Of a DNA stretch of 64,000 nt, positions 33,539-46,092 are shown piece by piece. The stretch is from Nelumbo lutea. Its lineage: Eukaryota; Streptophyta; Magnoliopsida; Proteales; Nelumbonaceae. Made by a program: the position numbers and the translations under genes. Every line of letters starts with the position of its first letter. The first letter of the stretch is position 1. The notes under the pieces were generated by a model, which did no database searches, was not told where the DNA came from, and worked only from the letters and a program-made list of their open reading frames with translations. The stretch spans positions 57,438,422-57,502,421 of the forward strand of contig JAKGHH010000004.1 in assembly GCA_022828595.1 (NCBI GenBank), in the 5' to 3' direction.

Positions 33539-34171
33539 TGTTAGACAGTGTATGCCCTTAGCTCCAATCAGAATGATGTATATTATGACATTTATTATAA
33601 ATGAATAAAGTACATATTTGATTCATGTTATTATGGTGTCTTTCTATGTGACACCCTTAAACTGGACACATATGAGACTCGTGTTAGTTTAGAATCTTCA
33701 CAGCCGTTAGATAGATCTAGGGAGATTAATCTTGCCAAGGCTAACACTGATGTGCCGTCAAGTTGGTTGGGGGTGGCTTGTCTCAGCTACCAGGGTGAGA
33801 CCTGAGGTACATGCAGTGTGGGTTTTCTTGAAACCCTAAACCAAACCAGAATTCTAGTATTACATTGGACCTTGGAGAATGGGCAAAACTGGAATGTTAC
33901 ACCTGACCTCTAGACTCGATTATGGTTCTGCACTAGGTGCCAGATTGGGCTATCTTTGATATGCCAATCAGTGAGATCCTTAAAAGGGGTCAAAACCTGG
34001 GTATGTTGGGACAGTCCGAGAATTCATCTGAGTGAGTGATCATAGTTACGGGATCAACCCCTTTGTTGGAAAAAGTAAATGATCGGAGATGCACTCTCTC
34101 TTATGGAAACCTAAACTGCCAACAATTGATTTCAACCATTGAAATTTATTTTGCAAAATATATTTATATAA

Positions 34172-34220
<49 letters not shown>

Positions 34221-34401
34221 CAAAACCTGGGTATGTTGGGACAGTCCGAGAATTCATCTGAGTGAGTGATCATAGTTACGGGATCAACCCCTTTGTTGGA
34301 AAAAGTAAATGATCGGAGATGCACTCTCTCTGATGGAAACCTAAACTGCCGACAATTGATTTCAACCATTGAAATTTGTTTTGCAAAATATATTTATATA
34401 A

Positions 34402-34433
<32 letters not shown>

Positions 34434-35732
34434 GGTTTCAAAATGTTTGCAAAAGGTTTTAATTCCCAAGATCCATGTGAGTAAAGAGTGCAACACTGTA
34501 CCTTGCAGCCGAGGGAGAGGTCCTCTCTTGTCGGGTAGTGTTTGATCATTATGGGCTGAGAGGTTAAGTGTAAGACCATTGAGGGTAATACCTGATGGGT
34601 TAATCTTGCATCTGCCCAGTCCTTGGGTTTTTATAAGATGGCTTGACCCAATGACCATTTAGTGTAAATGTTGGGTCCATTAAGAGCCCATGGTGATGGA
34701 CTCAGTGGTTCATTATTTCCAACAATGAATTCTGCCAGGCCTTGTAACAGAGGCTGAGTTGAACCCATGTGATTGTGTGTAAATCAATGTTTGGTTCCCA
34801 CGGCTTACGAGGAAAGCCAACCGGGCAGTAGATTATGAGGTTTAGTGAGCACATGGACTTAATGGGCCTAAATCCCAATTCGATCTGGCTTAATAAGATT
34901 AATTTAAAAGGGGGCGAATCTGAGATTTGGATCAGTTGATAGGGTAAGGGATAATCCTTATCCACTCATAGGGTCCGAATCAAAATAGAGATTTGGATTA
35001 GGAAACTCCTAATTTGTTTAGGAAGGATGATCTTTATCTATAGGTAAGATAAGGAATTATCCTTATATCTTAAAGAGAGTCCAGATCCAATTACATGATT
35101 TGGATTAGGAAACTCCTAATGGGATTAGGAGATCCTCTCTTTAAAGTCTATAAATAGAGGAGCAGGGCAAACCTCCAAAAAAAAAAGAAAAAAAAAAGAA
35201 AATAGAACAAGAGTTCTCAGTTCACAAATCACAGAGAGAAGAATCTACAGTTTGACTGCTTCTATCTTCTGCTCTTTCTTGCTCTTTCTGCCACTGTCAG
35301 TTCGATCTCCACCTGTGAGTGTGATCAAGAAAGGTTCTTGATATTGCCTTTTGCTAGAAAAGGTAATCTGAAGTCGTGCTCAACAGCCCTCCTTTACATT
35401 CTTGCTGAAGAATTCGGTTCTTGCTGAAGAGCCATCCTGTTGATTCTGCTTCATCCTGCACCGTGTCATCTTCGGTGGAAGCAGTCTTTGGATTTCTCCT
35501 TGGGCATGAACACCTTCACTAGGGGTTTACCATTACTCTGTATCAAGTATATCCCTCTCCTCCCTTTTGGTTTCAGACCTGGTATAGTTTGATTTTAAGA
35601 TTGATCCTTGAAAATGTAGTTTTCTAAAATAAAAAATGCGATTCCCACATGGGTGAGAGAGAAGTTTTTGAAATTTTGCCCAACCTTCTTGCAGGGTTCA
35701 GCCATCCATATGATGGATCTCTTATCTTTTTA
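33539..35732 (+). repeat. Copia LTR (2,194 bp, enlarged by internal duplication)
   Basis: From TGTTAGACAG to CTTATCTTTTTA (normal end CCCTTCA), followed by a good primer-binding site. It is about 250 bp longer than other copies because 33991-34220 is repeated from 34221. It retains a TATA box at 35151-35158 and the 25-nt-loop hairpin at 35446-35484 with arms CTGCTTC/GAAGCAG. Confidence 0.9.
33991..34431 (+). repeat. 230-bp tandem duplication inside LTR, with AT microsatellite
   Basis: CAAAACCTGGGTATGTTGGG starts at 33991 and 34221, period 230 bp. Copies are nearly identical, differing at a few bases (for example CTCTTATGG versus CTCTGATGG). Each copy ends in a TATATA tract (34183-34217, 34415-34432), which suggests slippage or unequal exchange anchored on the AT tract. 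Confidence 0.9.
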
Positions 35733-37462
35733 GTGGTATCAGAGCCAGGTTTAAATCTTGAACCAAATTAAACCAGATCTAGTCTGTGCAAATGGGAAGA
35801 AGGCGTTCTACCCGATTTGTGCAGATAACGTTTTTCTGGGAAATTGGTTCCCAGTTTTTGGGCAATTGATCTGAAATTAAATCTTTATTAATCTGATTAA
35901 TATTTAGAATTGTTCTGTGTATTTTTCTTGATTTTTGGGCTGTTCATATGGTGGAGATCAAATTCTTTAATGGCGCAAGAAATCTGTGCACCTGCTGTTC
36001 TTTTCATTCTTGGTTTGTAATTAATTAATTTTAATTTTTTTAGACGAAATGTATAGGAATTCAATTCTGATTTAATATTAATAGAAAATTAGATTTTCTA
36101 TTTTATTTCATTCAAAGATGAAGCAGAAATCGCAAGGAAGAGAATTTAATAGATTTGGCTTTGCCATCTGCGATTTGTAGTTTGGAAACTACATACTGTG
36201 AACTAACCTCTGTTTTGCAGGGTAGCATACTTATGAACAACCCTCCTACTTATTCTTGATTGTCTTGTATCAGTAATTTAATTTCAGATCATGATCTTGA
36301 ATTAAATCTTGAAATTAAACATCAAATCCTAGACCCATTTGAAACAAATTGGATCAAACTGGTTGGACTGAATTTGTGGTTCGATAGGGGCTGTTCTAGG
36401 CCCTAAACTTTTCTACATGGATCCAGGAATTGATGGTTAATTGCAAGATGCAATTTGGCTCATTGCTGTAAAACCCAGTTTTAATTTGTTAAAACTGCTT
36501 TAAGCCCAATTCAGCACAAAAGCTATATGGGCCGAACTGCTCTTTATAGTTCAGCCATATACCAAGATAATATTAATGGTAATATTATGATAATATCTGG
36601 GTTTTAATTATGGGTCTTACAGTTATTTAATTGATCGGATCAATTATGGTTTTCATGCATGTGATGTGTATGGATGTGTAATGTGCTACATTCATGGGCC
36701 ATAAGCACTTGGCCCATGCTGATTTGATAAGTGACTCTTACGCACACCATGGCTAAATGCACATCATTGCCATGGTGTCCTTAAGATCATTGGATGATCT
36801 ACCTTCGTGGTGGGCACCACACCAGTTTCCTCCCCAAGAGGAACCATGCGGATCCCTAGCCATTTAGGGCCCATCTAAATCTCGTTTTGAGAAAGTCAGT
36901 GGGAGCTGCTTTGGTTTGACCTAAGTAAAACTAGGGCATAATATTTCGTTCCCTCCACTGAAATATGAGTGCATGTGATATGGAGATTCATGTGATGAAC
37001 TCCTTAAATGCCTTCCATCATTAACATGAAGATGCATCTTTCAGTAATGAGGAAATGCACCATAAAATTGGGCTATCCATTTGCTGTTGGATCTGTTTGA
37101 ATGTTTCATAAGATGATAGGGGTGTCATAGACTGATGTGGGATGGGCCTATCCTAAAATGGAAAACTCTCTCACAATACCTTGGTGTTCACGAATATGAT
37201 GGGTGAGCACTCACTAGACAGAAAGGTTTAACCTAAAATGGCAATGAACCTTGTCTGACAGAGGCCAAAGGGAAAGCTCATACGATGAGTGGGTGATCCC
37301 TCACAAAAGTTGGTGGGGTTATGCAGCTGAAACAGTTGGCTCCATGCACCCTATGTGATTTCCCACATTTTCAGAGACGTAATTTGCAGTCTTCGTCATA
37401 GAGATAGGAGGAAAATCTCAGAGATGAAAAAATAGAAATGGAACATAGATTAAAAGCCATAT
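35733..37462 (+). other. Copia leader (element with LTR 33539)
   Basis: Almost complete leader, collinear with 51487-53277. The leader stem-loop is at 36745-36777: CACCATGGC and GCCATGGTG with a 15-nt loop. It is cut just before the expected gag start by an Athila-like LTR at 37463. No gag or pol follows. Confidence 0.82.
35734..35751 (+). other. Primer-binding site
   Basis: TGGTATCAGAGCCAGGTT, a perfect match to the expected initiator tRNA-Met complement. Confidence 0.88.
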
Positions 37463-38328
37463 TGATGTGTTTGGAACTACACTAGCAAGTGCACTAGTCG
37501 ATCAAATAATATACTGATGAGTAAATGAAGTATCGTTCCCACGAGGATTAATCCAACAACTACTAGTACTTAATCTACCTTATGTTATCTGATAATCCGA
37601 AAATTAATTAATTAACTCTTAATTAGCTAACTATCCTAGGTGCTCTCAAATTAAATCACCATAACTAAATAGAGAAAGCACTTCACGAAAACTCAATTGA
37701 TCTCAAAATCAGTTCCATAATTATCTTATTAAAATATCCAACTGATGTTAATTTCAGTTATGGTTTGGCGATTTCCCTATTTTCATGAACAGTCTCTTTC
37801 AAGAACATGCCAATCTATCTAACATGTAATAGCCCCTATATCTCTATCAAGGGTTTAATTACTATAGATGCATTAATGACAAGAAAATCAAATGATAGCA
37901 GTTCTTGCTGAATGAATGCCAAACGAATCATGTAAATTATCTCTAAGGTACTTGATCAGCTAGTCTGATTACTTAACCCTTTCTCAAGCAATATAAGTAA
38001 TCTCAATAAATAAGAGCAAATCGGCCGAAGTTACTCTTAATATTAAAACCATAATCAAGAAATCGAAATAACTGAATAACCATCAATTGGATTAAATTAA
38101 AAGATTAATTACATAATTGAAATAAAATCAATCATTGTTCACATTGTAGAAAGACTAAAAGATTCAAACAAAAGAAAACCCTAGTTGAACATGGGCCAAC
38201 GCTTCTCCTTTGGTTCTTGTAAAAAAATCGAGAGTCTTTATTCCTTCCATTTTTCTTTTATACTCTTTCTTGCAGCTTTAGAGACCTACTCCTACTCGAA
38301 CTCTACTAAAATTAATCGCCTAGTGGAG
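37463..38328 (-). repeat. Athila-like LTR, antisense, partial (first)
   Basis: On the plus strand it begins TGATGTGTTTGG, with CTAGCAAGTGCACTAG and ATCGTTCCCACGAGG. This is the complement of the LTR end block also found at 9945-9990. The U3 side is truncated where the second LTR fragment starts. Confidence 0.65.
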
Positions 38329-39212
38329 TGATGCGTATTTGCTATGCTAGCAAGTGCACTAGCTGCACAAGTAATAGAGTGATGAATAGAGTATCGTTCC
38401 CACGAGGACTTATACAAAAACTACTAGTAATATATCAGCCATCTATTTTCTGATTAACCGAAATGCTAACCTAAAAAAAAAACTGAATTTCTATCTAACA
38501 AACTAGCTCTAACAACTTTGATCAAACACCTTGCAAGCAAATTGAGAAGACAAGCTAACTATGCATAGAATTGATTCAACAATTAGATTTCTAGGTCTTT
38601 CAATTAGATTAGGATTCAGCCCTGGTTTGGTGAAACCCTAAGGCAATGAACAACTTCTCTCAAGCGCATGTTCATTCTATACATGAGTGATGATTCTTCT
38701 ATCTCTAGTAAGAATCTAATCCCCATGTATGCATTAAGATCTAGAAATTCTAGGGCAAAATTTTAGATTGAATGATCACCAACCGAATTGTGCAAGTTAT
38801 CTCTAACCTTGCACTCAATTCGGTTCTTGATTAGCACATCTGAATTTCTAGAATCTTTCTCAAGCAATCTAAAAAGTCCAAGAAAGAAGAACAGTTCGGC
38901 CAAACAGAATTGAGATTGCCTAAATTCTTTCTCAAGCAATTCAGACATTACAAAGATTAAGATCAATTCGTCTAGTAGTTCTAACAATTAAATTTCTAAT
39001 CAAGAAACATCAAAATTGAATCTAATTCATTCGAATAACCCTAGAGAACTAATTACAGATCTGAAATTACATGAAACATCATTCAATTACAGCAAAAAAG
39101 ATTGAATTAATGGAGAAAATAAACATGAAAGGCCTAGCTGAATTCGATTACCACTTGTGCAGAAATCAAGGAAGAATACAACCTAGATTGATCTCTTCCA
39201 ATGGCTTCTTTA
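38329..39212 (-). repeat. Athila-like LTR, antisense, partial (second)
   Basis: Begins TGATGCGTATTTGC and repeats the CTAGCAAGTGCACTAG ... ATCGTTCCCACGAGG block about 870 bp after the first copy. The two copies are clearly diverged. It ends where copia leader sequence resumes near 39213. Confidence 0.65.
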
Positions 39213-39347
39213 ATATGGGCTTTACAGATATTAATCGATTGGATCAATTCTTCCCTGCATGTCATGTATGGATGTGTGATGTGCTACGTTCATGGGCTAT
39301 AAGTGCTTGGCCCATGCTGATTCAATAGTGGCTCTTGCACACACCAT
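39213..39347 (+). other. Copia leader fragment
   Basis: About 135 bp matching the leader from GGGCTTTACAGATATT to CACACCATGGCTG. It stops exactly in the left arm of the leader stem-loop, then joins antisense LTR (CTCCCACTGAAG) with a CTG overlap. The right arm is missing. Confidence 0.7.
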
Positions 39348-40275
39348 GGCTGCTCCCACTGAAGATGGCACAATGCAGGATGGAACAGAATTAACAGCAT
39401 TCTTCAAAAGAACCAGATCCTTCGCAAAAATTAGTTAGATGGAACATGAGAAATACTTCCAATCAGCCCTTTCACATAGGACTAATATCAAGATCTAATT
39501 TTGATCACACCCTCTAAGAACAGAAGATCGAACTAGCAGATATGGCAGCGGCAGGAAGGAGGCGGGAAGAGAGATTTAGCACAGTAATGCTGAATTATCT
39601 CTTCTATGATTTCAGCTCTGAAGAGGATGTGAATATATGTGTCTTCTAAAGGCTGCCACCCCCTCCTCCTTTTATAAGCTTAAAGGGATCAACTCCTTAT
39701 CCCATTAAGAGTTGCTGATCCAAATCATATTTGGATCAGAATTCTCTTCAAGTGATAAGGGTAAACCCTTATCTTATCTGCAGATTAGATCAGCCCCCTC
39801 CTAATCCTATTAGGAGGTTTCCAGATCTGAATCACATTCAGATATGGACCTCTGAGTGGATAGGGTTAAGACCCAATCCTATCTGCTAAGCTAATCTCAG
39901 ATTTCACCCTTCATTTAACTGATCAAATCAGCCCAGTTCGAAATGGGCTTTAGGCCCAATAAAGTTATGTGCTCACTCGGCCTTCCAAACTACTGCCCAG
40001 TTGGGCTTCTTTGTAAGGCATGGGACCCAAACATTGATCTACACATCAACCACATGGGTTCAGCCCAGCCAGCCTTTGTTACAAGGCCTGGCCGAATACA
40101 CTGTTATGTACAGTGCACCTAGTGAAACCCATCACAAGGGCTCTATGGGCCCAACACTTACCCTAAGTGGTCTCTGGGGCAAGCCACCTTGCAGCACCCA
40201 GAGACTGTGGGTAGATGCAAGATTAGCCCATCAGGTCATACCCTCAATGGCCTTACACTTAACCTCTTAGCCCGT
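39348..40275 (-). repeat. Copia LTR, antisense, central part
   Basis: Runs from the transcribed hairpin region to mid U3. It contains a minus-strand TATA box TATAAAA (39670-39676). Palindromes include CCTCCTAAT/ATTAGGAGG (39797-39817) and ATCTGAAT/ATTCAGAT (39825-39843), the latter a paired variant of the version at 6216. It is interrupted by a sense LTR start at 40276. Confidence 0.82.
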
Positions 40276-40711
40276 TGTTAGATAGTTTTGTATGCCCTTA
40301 GCTTTCAATTAAGATGATGTACTATATGAGTTTATTGTAAATGAATAAAAGTGCATATTTGATTCATGTTCCTTGGTACGTTTCTGTGTAATACACTTAA
40401 ACTGGACACTTAATGAGACTCGTGTTAGTTTAGAACATTCACAGCCATGTGGGTCGGTCTGGGGAGACCTATCCTGACAAGGCTAACACTGTGGTGCCAC
40501 CAAGTTGGTTGGGGTGGCCTGTCTCAGCTGCCAGTGTGAGACCCTAGGCACATATAGTGTAGGTTTAATTGAATCTTTGAACTACACCAGATTTCCAATA
40601 TTGCCCTGGACCTTGGAGATTGATGTGCAAAACTGGAAAGTTACACCCAACCCCTAGACTCGATTGTGATACTGCACTAAGTGTCAGATTGGGCTGTCTT
40701 TGATGTACCAA
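40276..40711 (+). repeat. Copia LTR, sense, first 436 bp
   Basis: Starts TGTTAGATAG and follows the family LTR until GATGTACCAA, where the Athila LTR of element B begins. The remainder of the LTR is not found on the other side of element B, so that side was lost. Confidence 0.85.
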
Positions 40712-42242
40712 TGACGGGTTTGTCGAAGCCCTCAAAATTAGTATTAGTTCCACAATAAAAAATTTGTAGTAAAAGTGGTACTAGGTCGAATCCCACAGGG
40801 AGCAATTCAGTAATCTCTTAGCAGAACTGATAAAGTAATTGTGTGGAAAAATTTAATAACTAAAATTAAAAGAATAACAAACTAAGCAAACAAGAGAAAA
40901 ATCAGTCTTATCGAATTATGGTTCAAAGGTTCGGGTTGAATCGATTGGCCATCGATCCTAGGTACAATTCAGCATTCTTACAATTCAAGCATTTAACCTT
41001 AGTACTAGGATAGCCATAATAAACCTTGTGTTTTCCTAATTCAGTTGACCAAACCCAGCATTCGATCAACACTTATCACCACTCAACTGGGTACGATATT
41101 GTTTCGTGTTAAACAATGATAGCATTAAGATTTGTGAAAACAGTTAAACTAAAATAACAATAATTGAGATAGCTACAATTATTGAATTTTTTTCCATCAA
41201 TTCCTTTAGGTTGAACCATGATAAAATGTTGGTCAAAGGCTGTCACGAACAATTGACCCAAAAAGATATCAACCTAATTGCTACTTGTACCATTATTCGT
41301 GACAATTATGGATCACCGAAATCATGGATAGCAATAGGAAAATCAACATTAATTCAGTTTGTTAAACTAATTAACATCAACATTCAATAAAAATATGCAC
41401 AAGAATCAATGAATACTTGAATTAGAAAGCAAGAAAATAAAATGACTATAGAACCTCACAATGACACAATCGAACCTCCCCCCTTGAATCAGAAAAAGAA
41501 GCTTAACTACTCATGATTTGCGCAATCTCCATGCCTTTCTTCTCCATAGCCGGACTGCTTCCTTGAGCTTCTTGGCCTCTTGATGATCTCTTGGATCTTG
41601 GAATGAGTGATGCTAGAGCTGGTTCACCCCCCTCTTTATATTTCCAAAGGAGAGGACTGTTTTCTAACTCCTTCTAGGAGATCATCTTATCTTTAGGGAG
41701 TCTTGATCCTATCCTATCTCTTATATAATCCCCAACCTTCTTATCCTTATAGGATTACATTCAAAGTTTAGATCTAATAAGACTCTCTCCCTCTTGGGAG
41801 ATTACATTCGAATTAGAACTCTAGACTCATGCATCCGAGTTGGGCTTCTCTGCTACTTGGGCTGCTTCTAGGTTCTCCTGCGAGTTGGGTTTCAGCTGTT
41901 AAATGGGCCTGGCTGCGAACTTGCACCGACTTCGGGCCCAATTTCGTACTCGATGTGGACCGAATCAGTCAAAACCCAAAACACAAAGGTTGTGGGCCTT
42001 TCTTTCTTCTTTCTAATGCTTATTGAATTGACCAATTCGGAGTCCGGAATTTTGAGTTAGGCCCAGATCACTGACTGTTGCCGAAACTGTGCAAAATCAC
42101 CTGAATTGGCTTGTTTCCTTCCAATTGCCTTCTTTCTTGCCCTGAATTGAAATACAAGAGTAATTAGTGCATTTAAGTTCTAAGGTAGTATAAAAGGATG
42201 AAATTTATGGGACAAAAAATAGGGTTCTTTTCAGTCTTATCA
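40712..42242 (-). repeat. Athila LTR (1,531 bp), 3' LTR of element B
   Basis: On the minus strand it runs from TGATAAGACT (right edge) to ...AAACCCGTCA (left edge). It is followed at 42243 by the complement of the polypurine tract (CCCCCCACACTT). A TATA box (TATAAAG on the minus strand) lies near 41636-41642. It is of the same subfamily as 29886-31445. Confidence 0.85.
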
Positions 42243-43411
42243 AATCCCCCCACACTTAAACTTTGCCGGTCCTCGGGCAAGGCAAAAATCTCAAGTAACA
42301 CAAGAGAGACTAACTATTGTTTTTCAATCTTTATTTTTCTCTACATGAGGCCTGGTTCATTGCATGCTTTAATTCAGACTTGGTAACCTTCCCTCTTTTA
42401 TATCTCTTTCTCCCCTTCTTCTTGTCCAAGAGTGATTGCAAATCACCATTCCCCATGGTCCTAGGTTAAATCGATAGTACAGGAGACAAGCCTTCCCGGC
42501 TGAAACATCCTTGGCTGAATGGGTACTCATTGCTTTAACAAACCAATTCAGCCAGAAGCAATTACTTTTCTTTGAATCAAAACAAGGTATGCTTATTGCC
42601 ATAAGTTTGTTATGTATAACATCTCCACCACTTAGTATGAATTCCTAGGATCTGAAGGCGAGAATGGGGTTGGGGTTCTAGGGTGAGTGCATTTTATGCT
42701 CCATCTCATCCTTGCCTTCATTTCAAGATGTGAGTGCATTTTATGCTCCATCTCACACTTGTTTTTGTTTCTAGATGTGAGTGCATTTTATGCTCCATCT
42801 CACATTAGTCACGATTTTATTTTCAATTTTTTCTCTTTTATTTATTTATTTATTTATTTTTTTTGCACAAGAATCACAGGGTTTCACCGCCTGATCCATG
42901 AATTCATTGATCATGGTCTCAATATGCCTAATACAACAAGTTCTAGAATAATCAAACCAAGTTTGATAGATAATTATGTGAAAATCAATCAAACCCTTAT
43001 GCATCTTGCCTATTGATCGATCAAAATCATGAGGTACCATATGCAGCCAAGAAAGATTCAGTTAGTCATGCTTGCATCCTATCTTATCTATTCAGCCTAA
43101 GCACATGATTCCTGATAAGTTGAAATCATTCAAGGATAAGTTTCCGGGAGCAGAAATTTTAAAAGGGTAAGGTATCCCAAATTTCCATAAGATTTCCCTA
43201 ATCCCCCCACACTTAATTTATACATTGTCCCCAATGTATGTGATTATGCATAAAGTAGAAGGATTTGGGGGTACTTCCCTGTTTGCCTTGTGAGGTTCCT
43301 GCTAAACACAAAAATCAAAACGAAATAACAAAATTAACTAAACACAATGGGTTGCCTCCCACAAGCGCAATTGTTTAACGTTGTTATGCTCAATGTCCTC
43401 CTATTGCTCCT
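42243..43411 (-). other. Athila B 3' non-coding region with 47-bp repeats
   Basis: Three tandem units of a 47-bp repeat start at 42683, 42730 and 42777 (GTGAGTGCATTTTATGCTCC). A T-rich TTTA repeat near 42837-42861 occupies the place of the long A tract in element C. The ACATTGGGGACAATGTAT block lies near 43220-43240 in antisense. No env-like frame is seen. Confidence 0.75.
42683..42808. repeat. 47-bp tandem repeat, about 2.7 units
   Basis: Starts at 42683, 42730 and 42777. Element C has related units on the other strand near 29384-29450, so the repeat belongs to the element family rather than the site. Confidence 0.85.
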
Positions 43412-44504
43412 TTAATCCAAAGAATACCGTAGAATGTCCAATGAGATGTCTACTATAGAGGGGACATTTACATCCTCGTGGAACAACTTCAATCGATGTC
43501 CATTCACCTTGAAGATCTTACCTGTGTCGAGACTTTTGATCTCTACTGCACCATAGGGAAAAGCATTAGTCACAGTAAATTGACCCATCCACCTAGAACG
43601 CCGCTTAGCTGGCATGAGTTGAAGTCGAGAATTATACAATAAGACCTTTTGTCCAGTTTTAAATTGTTTTCTTGAGAGTGCATTGTCATGGAACGATTTG
43701 GTCTTTTCCTTGTAGATTCTTGAATTCTCATATGCCTCTAACCTCAACTCTTCCAATTCTTGCAACTTGAGCTTCCTTTCCTTCCCTGCTTCTTCCATGT
43801 TCATGTTGCATTGCTTGATTGCCCAAGAGGCCCTATGTTCAATTTCCACCAGCAAGTGGCAAGATTTGCCGAAAATTAACCTATAAGGGGACATACCTAT
43901 TGGGGTCTTGTAAGCTATCCGATATGCCCAGAGAGCATCATCTAGATGTATGTTCCAATCCTTCCTTCCTAGATTCACCGTCTTTTCCAAGATGGACTTT
44001 ACCTCTCTATTGGAAATTTCAGCTTGCCCGTTAGTCTGGGGATGATAAGCAGTGGCAATTTGGTGGTACACCCCATATCTTCTCAACAAGGCTTCAACTG
44101 TTCTATTGCAAAAATGGGTCCCTTGATCACTTATGATGGCTCGAGGAATGCCAAACCTATTGAAGATATTAGATTTTATAAACCCTACAACACATTTAGA
44201 ATCATAAGTTTTGGTGGCTTTGGCTTTCACCCATTTTGAGACATAATCGACTGCCAAAAGTATGTAAGAAAAACCACAAGAGGGGGAGGAAGGGTCCCAT
44301 GAAATCAGTGCCCCAAACATCAAATATTTCACATATAAGAATGGGGGTTTGGGGGCATCTCATTCCTGCGAGATAGTGTACTTGTTTGTTGACATCTTTC
44401 ACAGTTTTTGCAAAACAAGTAGGCATATCTAAATAGGGTGGCCCAATACAGCCCACTATCCAAGACTTTTTGAGCAGTCCTCTTTGGCCCAAAATGGCCC
44501 CCAC
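43412..44504 (-). pseudogene. Athila integrase (element B)
   Basis: The core and tail are open at 43412-44332. SDQGTHF carries the second catalytic Asp and [12 protein letters not shown] the catalytic Glu, with 35 residues between them as expected for DD35E. The tail follows ([14 protein letters not shown] ... [13 protein letters not shown]). The first catalytic Asp (WGTDFMGPF) is in a different frame at about 44290-44310, so one frameshift splits the core. The N-terminal zinc-binding region upstream is degraded. The C-terminal half is well preserved. Confidence 0.9.
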
Positions 44505-45100
44505 AAGTAATTCACAATGTCAGCATACCATGGAGTCATACCTCTCACATGGAACAACTGCTCATCAGGAAACAACTCACAGATGGGAGAGGAGTCCTCG
44601 TCTTTCACCATCCTACTTAGGTGATCAGCCACCGAATTTTCAGCTCCCCTTCAATCCTTGATTTCTAGATTGAACTCTTGGAGCAAGGGTATCCACCTTA
44701 TCAGCCTTGGTTTCGACTCCTTTGCTAGTAGGTATCTTAAAGCTGCATGGTCAGAACAAACAATCACTTTAGAGCCAAGCAAATATGACCTAAATTTTTC
44801 TAAAGCAAACACAATAGCTAATAGCTCTTTTTCAGTGGTTGTGTAATTGCTCTATGCAGCATTCAACGTTTTGGAAGCATAGTGAATGACATGGCTCTTC
44901 CCATTTATTCGCTGCCCTAAAACAGCCCCTATTGCATAATTGCTTGCATCAGTCATGATCTCAAAGGGAAAGATCCAATTGGGTGGTTGAATGATGTGTG
45001 CAATGGTTAATAAATTTTTAAGCTTGTTAAATGCTTCCTTGCACTTATCATCAAACGAAAGGCACATCTTTTTGCAGTAAATTGGACAATGGCAGGGCAA
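44505..45100 (-). pseudogene. Athila RNase H region (element B)
   Basis: Open at 44852-45100 with FEIMTDASNYAIGAVLGQRI (Asp of the RNase H site) and HVIHYASKTLNAA, then a stop. The downstream part reads on with further stops: [32 protein letters not shown] and VADHLSRM. It links RT to integrase and is out of frame with the RT segment. Confidence 0.85.
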
Positions 45101-46092
45101 TTTTTGAAAAATCTTTGATGAACCTGTGATAGAAACCTACATGTCCAAGAAAAGAATGAACCTCCCTAACATTTGTAGGGTAAGGTAAACTCACAATCAA
45201 ATCAATTTTTGCCTTGTCGACTTCTATTCCTCTAGCTGAAACTACATGTCCCAACACAATACCCTCCTTCACCATAAAATGACATTTTTCATAGTTTAAG
45301 ACAAGATTTGTTTCCACACACCTATTCAGAATTTTACTTAAACTATTCAAGAAGTCATCAAACGAATCGACATAAACAGTAAAATCATCCAGGAACACTT
45401 CAATGCATTTTTCAATAAAATAAAAAAATATGCTCATCATGCATCTTTGAGAAGTGCCTGGAGTGTTACATAAACCAAAGGGCATTTGTCTGTAGGCGAA
45501 AGTGCCTAATGGACAAGTGAATGTTGTTTTCTCTTGGTCCTCCTGTTTAATAACAATCTGATAATACCCGGAGAATCCATCGAGAAAACAAAAGAAAGCC
45601 TTACCTGCCAACCTCTCTAGCATCTGATCAATGAAGGGTAGGGGAAAATGGTCCTTTCGAGTGGCCAAGTTGAGTTTTTGAAAATCTATTACCATTCCCC
45701 AGCCACCTTGTACATTCATGGGAATTAGTTCATTATTTTTATTTTTTACTACAGTCATCCCAGTTTTCTTAGGCACAACATGAATAGGACTTACCCATTT
45801 GCTGTCTGAAATTGGATAAATTATCCCTTCATGTAATAGTTTAAGCACCACTTTCATTACTACCTCTTTCATTACCGGGTTGAGTTTCCTTTGTGGTTCT
45901 CTAACCGGTTTGGCATCATCTTCCAAAAGGATCCTATGCATGCAAATCGAGGGGCTGACCCCTTTTATGTCAGCTAGGGTCCAGCCAATCGCCTCCTTAT
46001 GGTCTTTTAGGACTTTGATGAGCCTCTCCTCTTGCTCCTCAGTCAACCCTTTTGCAATGATCATAGGCAGTGTCTCTTTTTCTCCCAAGTAG
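45051..46092 (-). pseudogene. Athila reverse transcriptase (element B)
   Basis: Open for 345 codons with nearly the whole RT: IGWTLADIKGVSPSICMHRI, then GIIYPISDSKWVSPIHVVPK, CFLDGFSGYYQI (first catalytic Asp, residue 170), QMPFGLCNTP and VFLDDFTVYV (FLDD, residues 232-235). It ends near LQKDVPFV through a frameshift into RNase H. NTPGTSQ, where the family usually has NAPATFQ, suggests decay. It is the best RT in the window, but it is separated from intact protease and RNase H. Confidence 0.9.

Noticed and set aside
42243..43411. Possible env-like third gene of an Athila element, including the frame at 42687-43016.
   Set aside because: The frame is mostly the 47-bp tandem repeat and TTTA repeat in the wrong orientation. 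No signal or membrane protein frame is conserved with element C.
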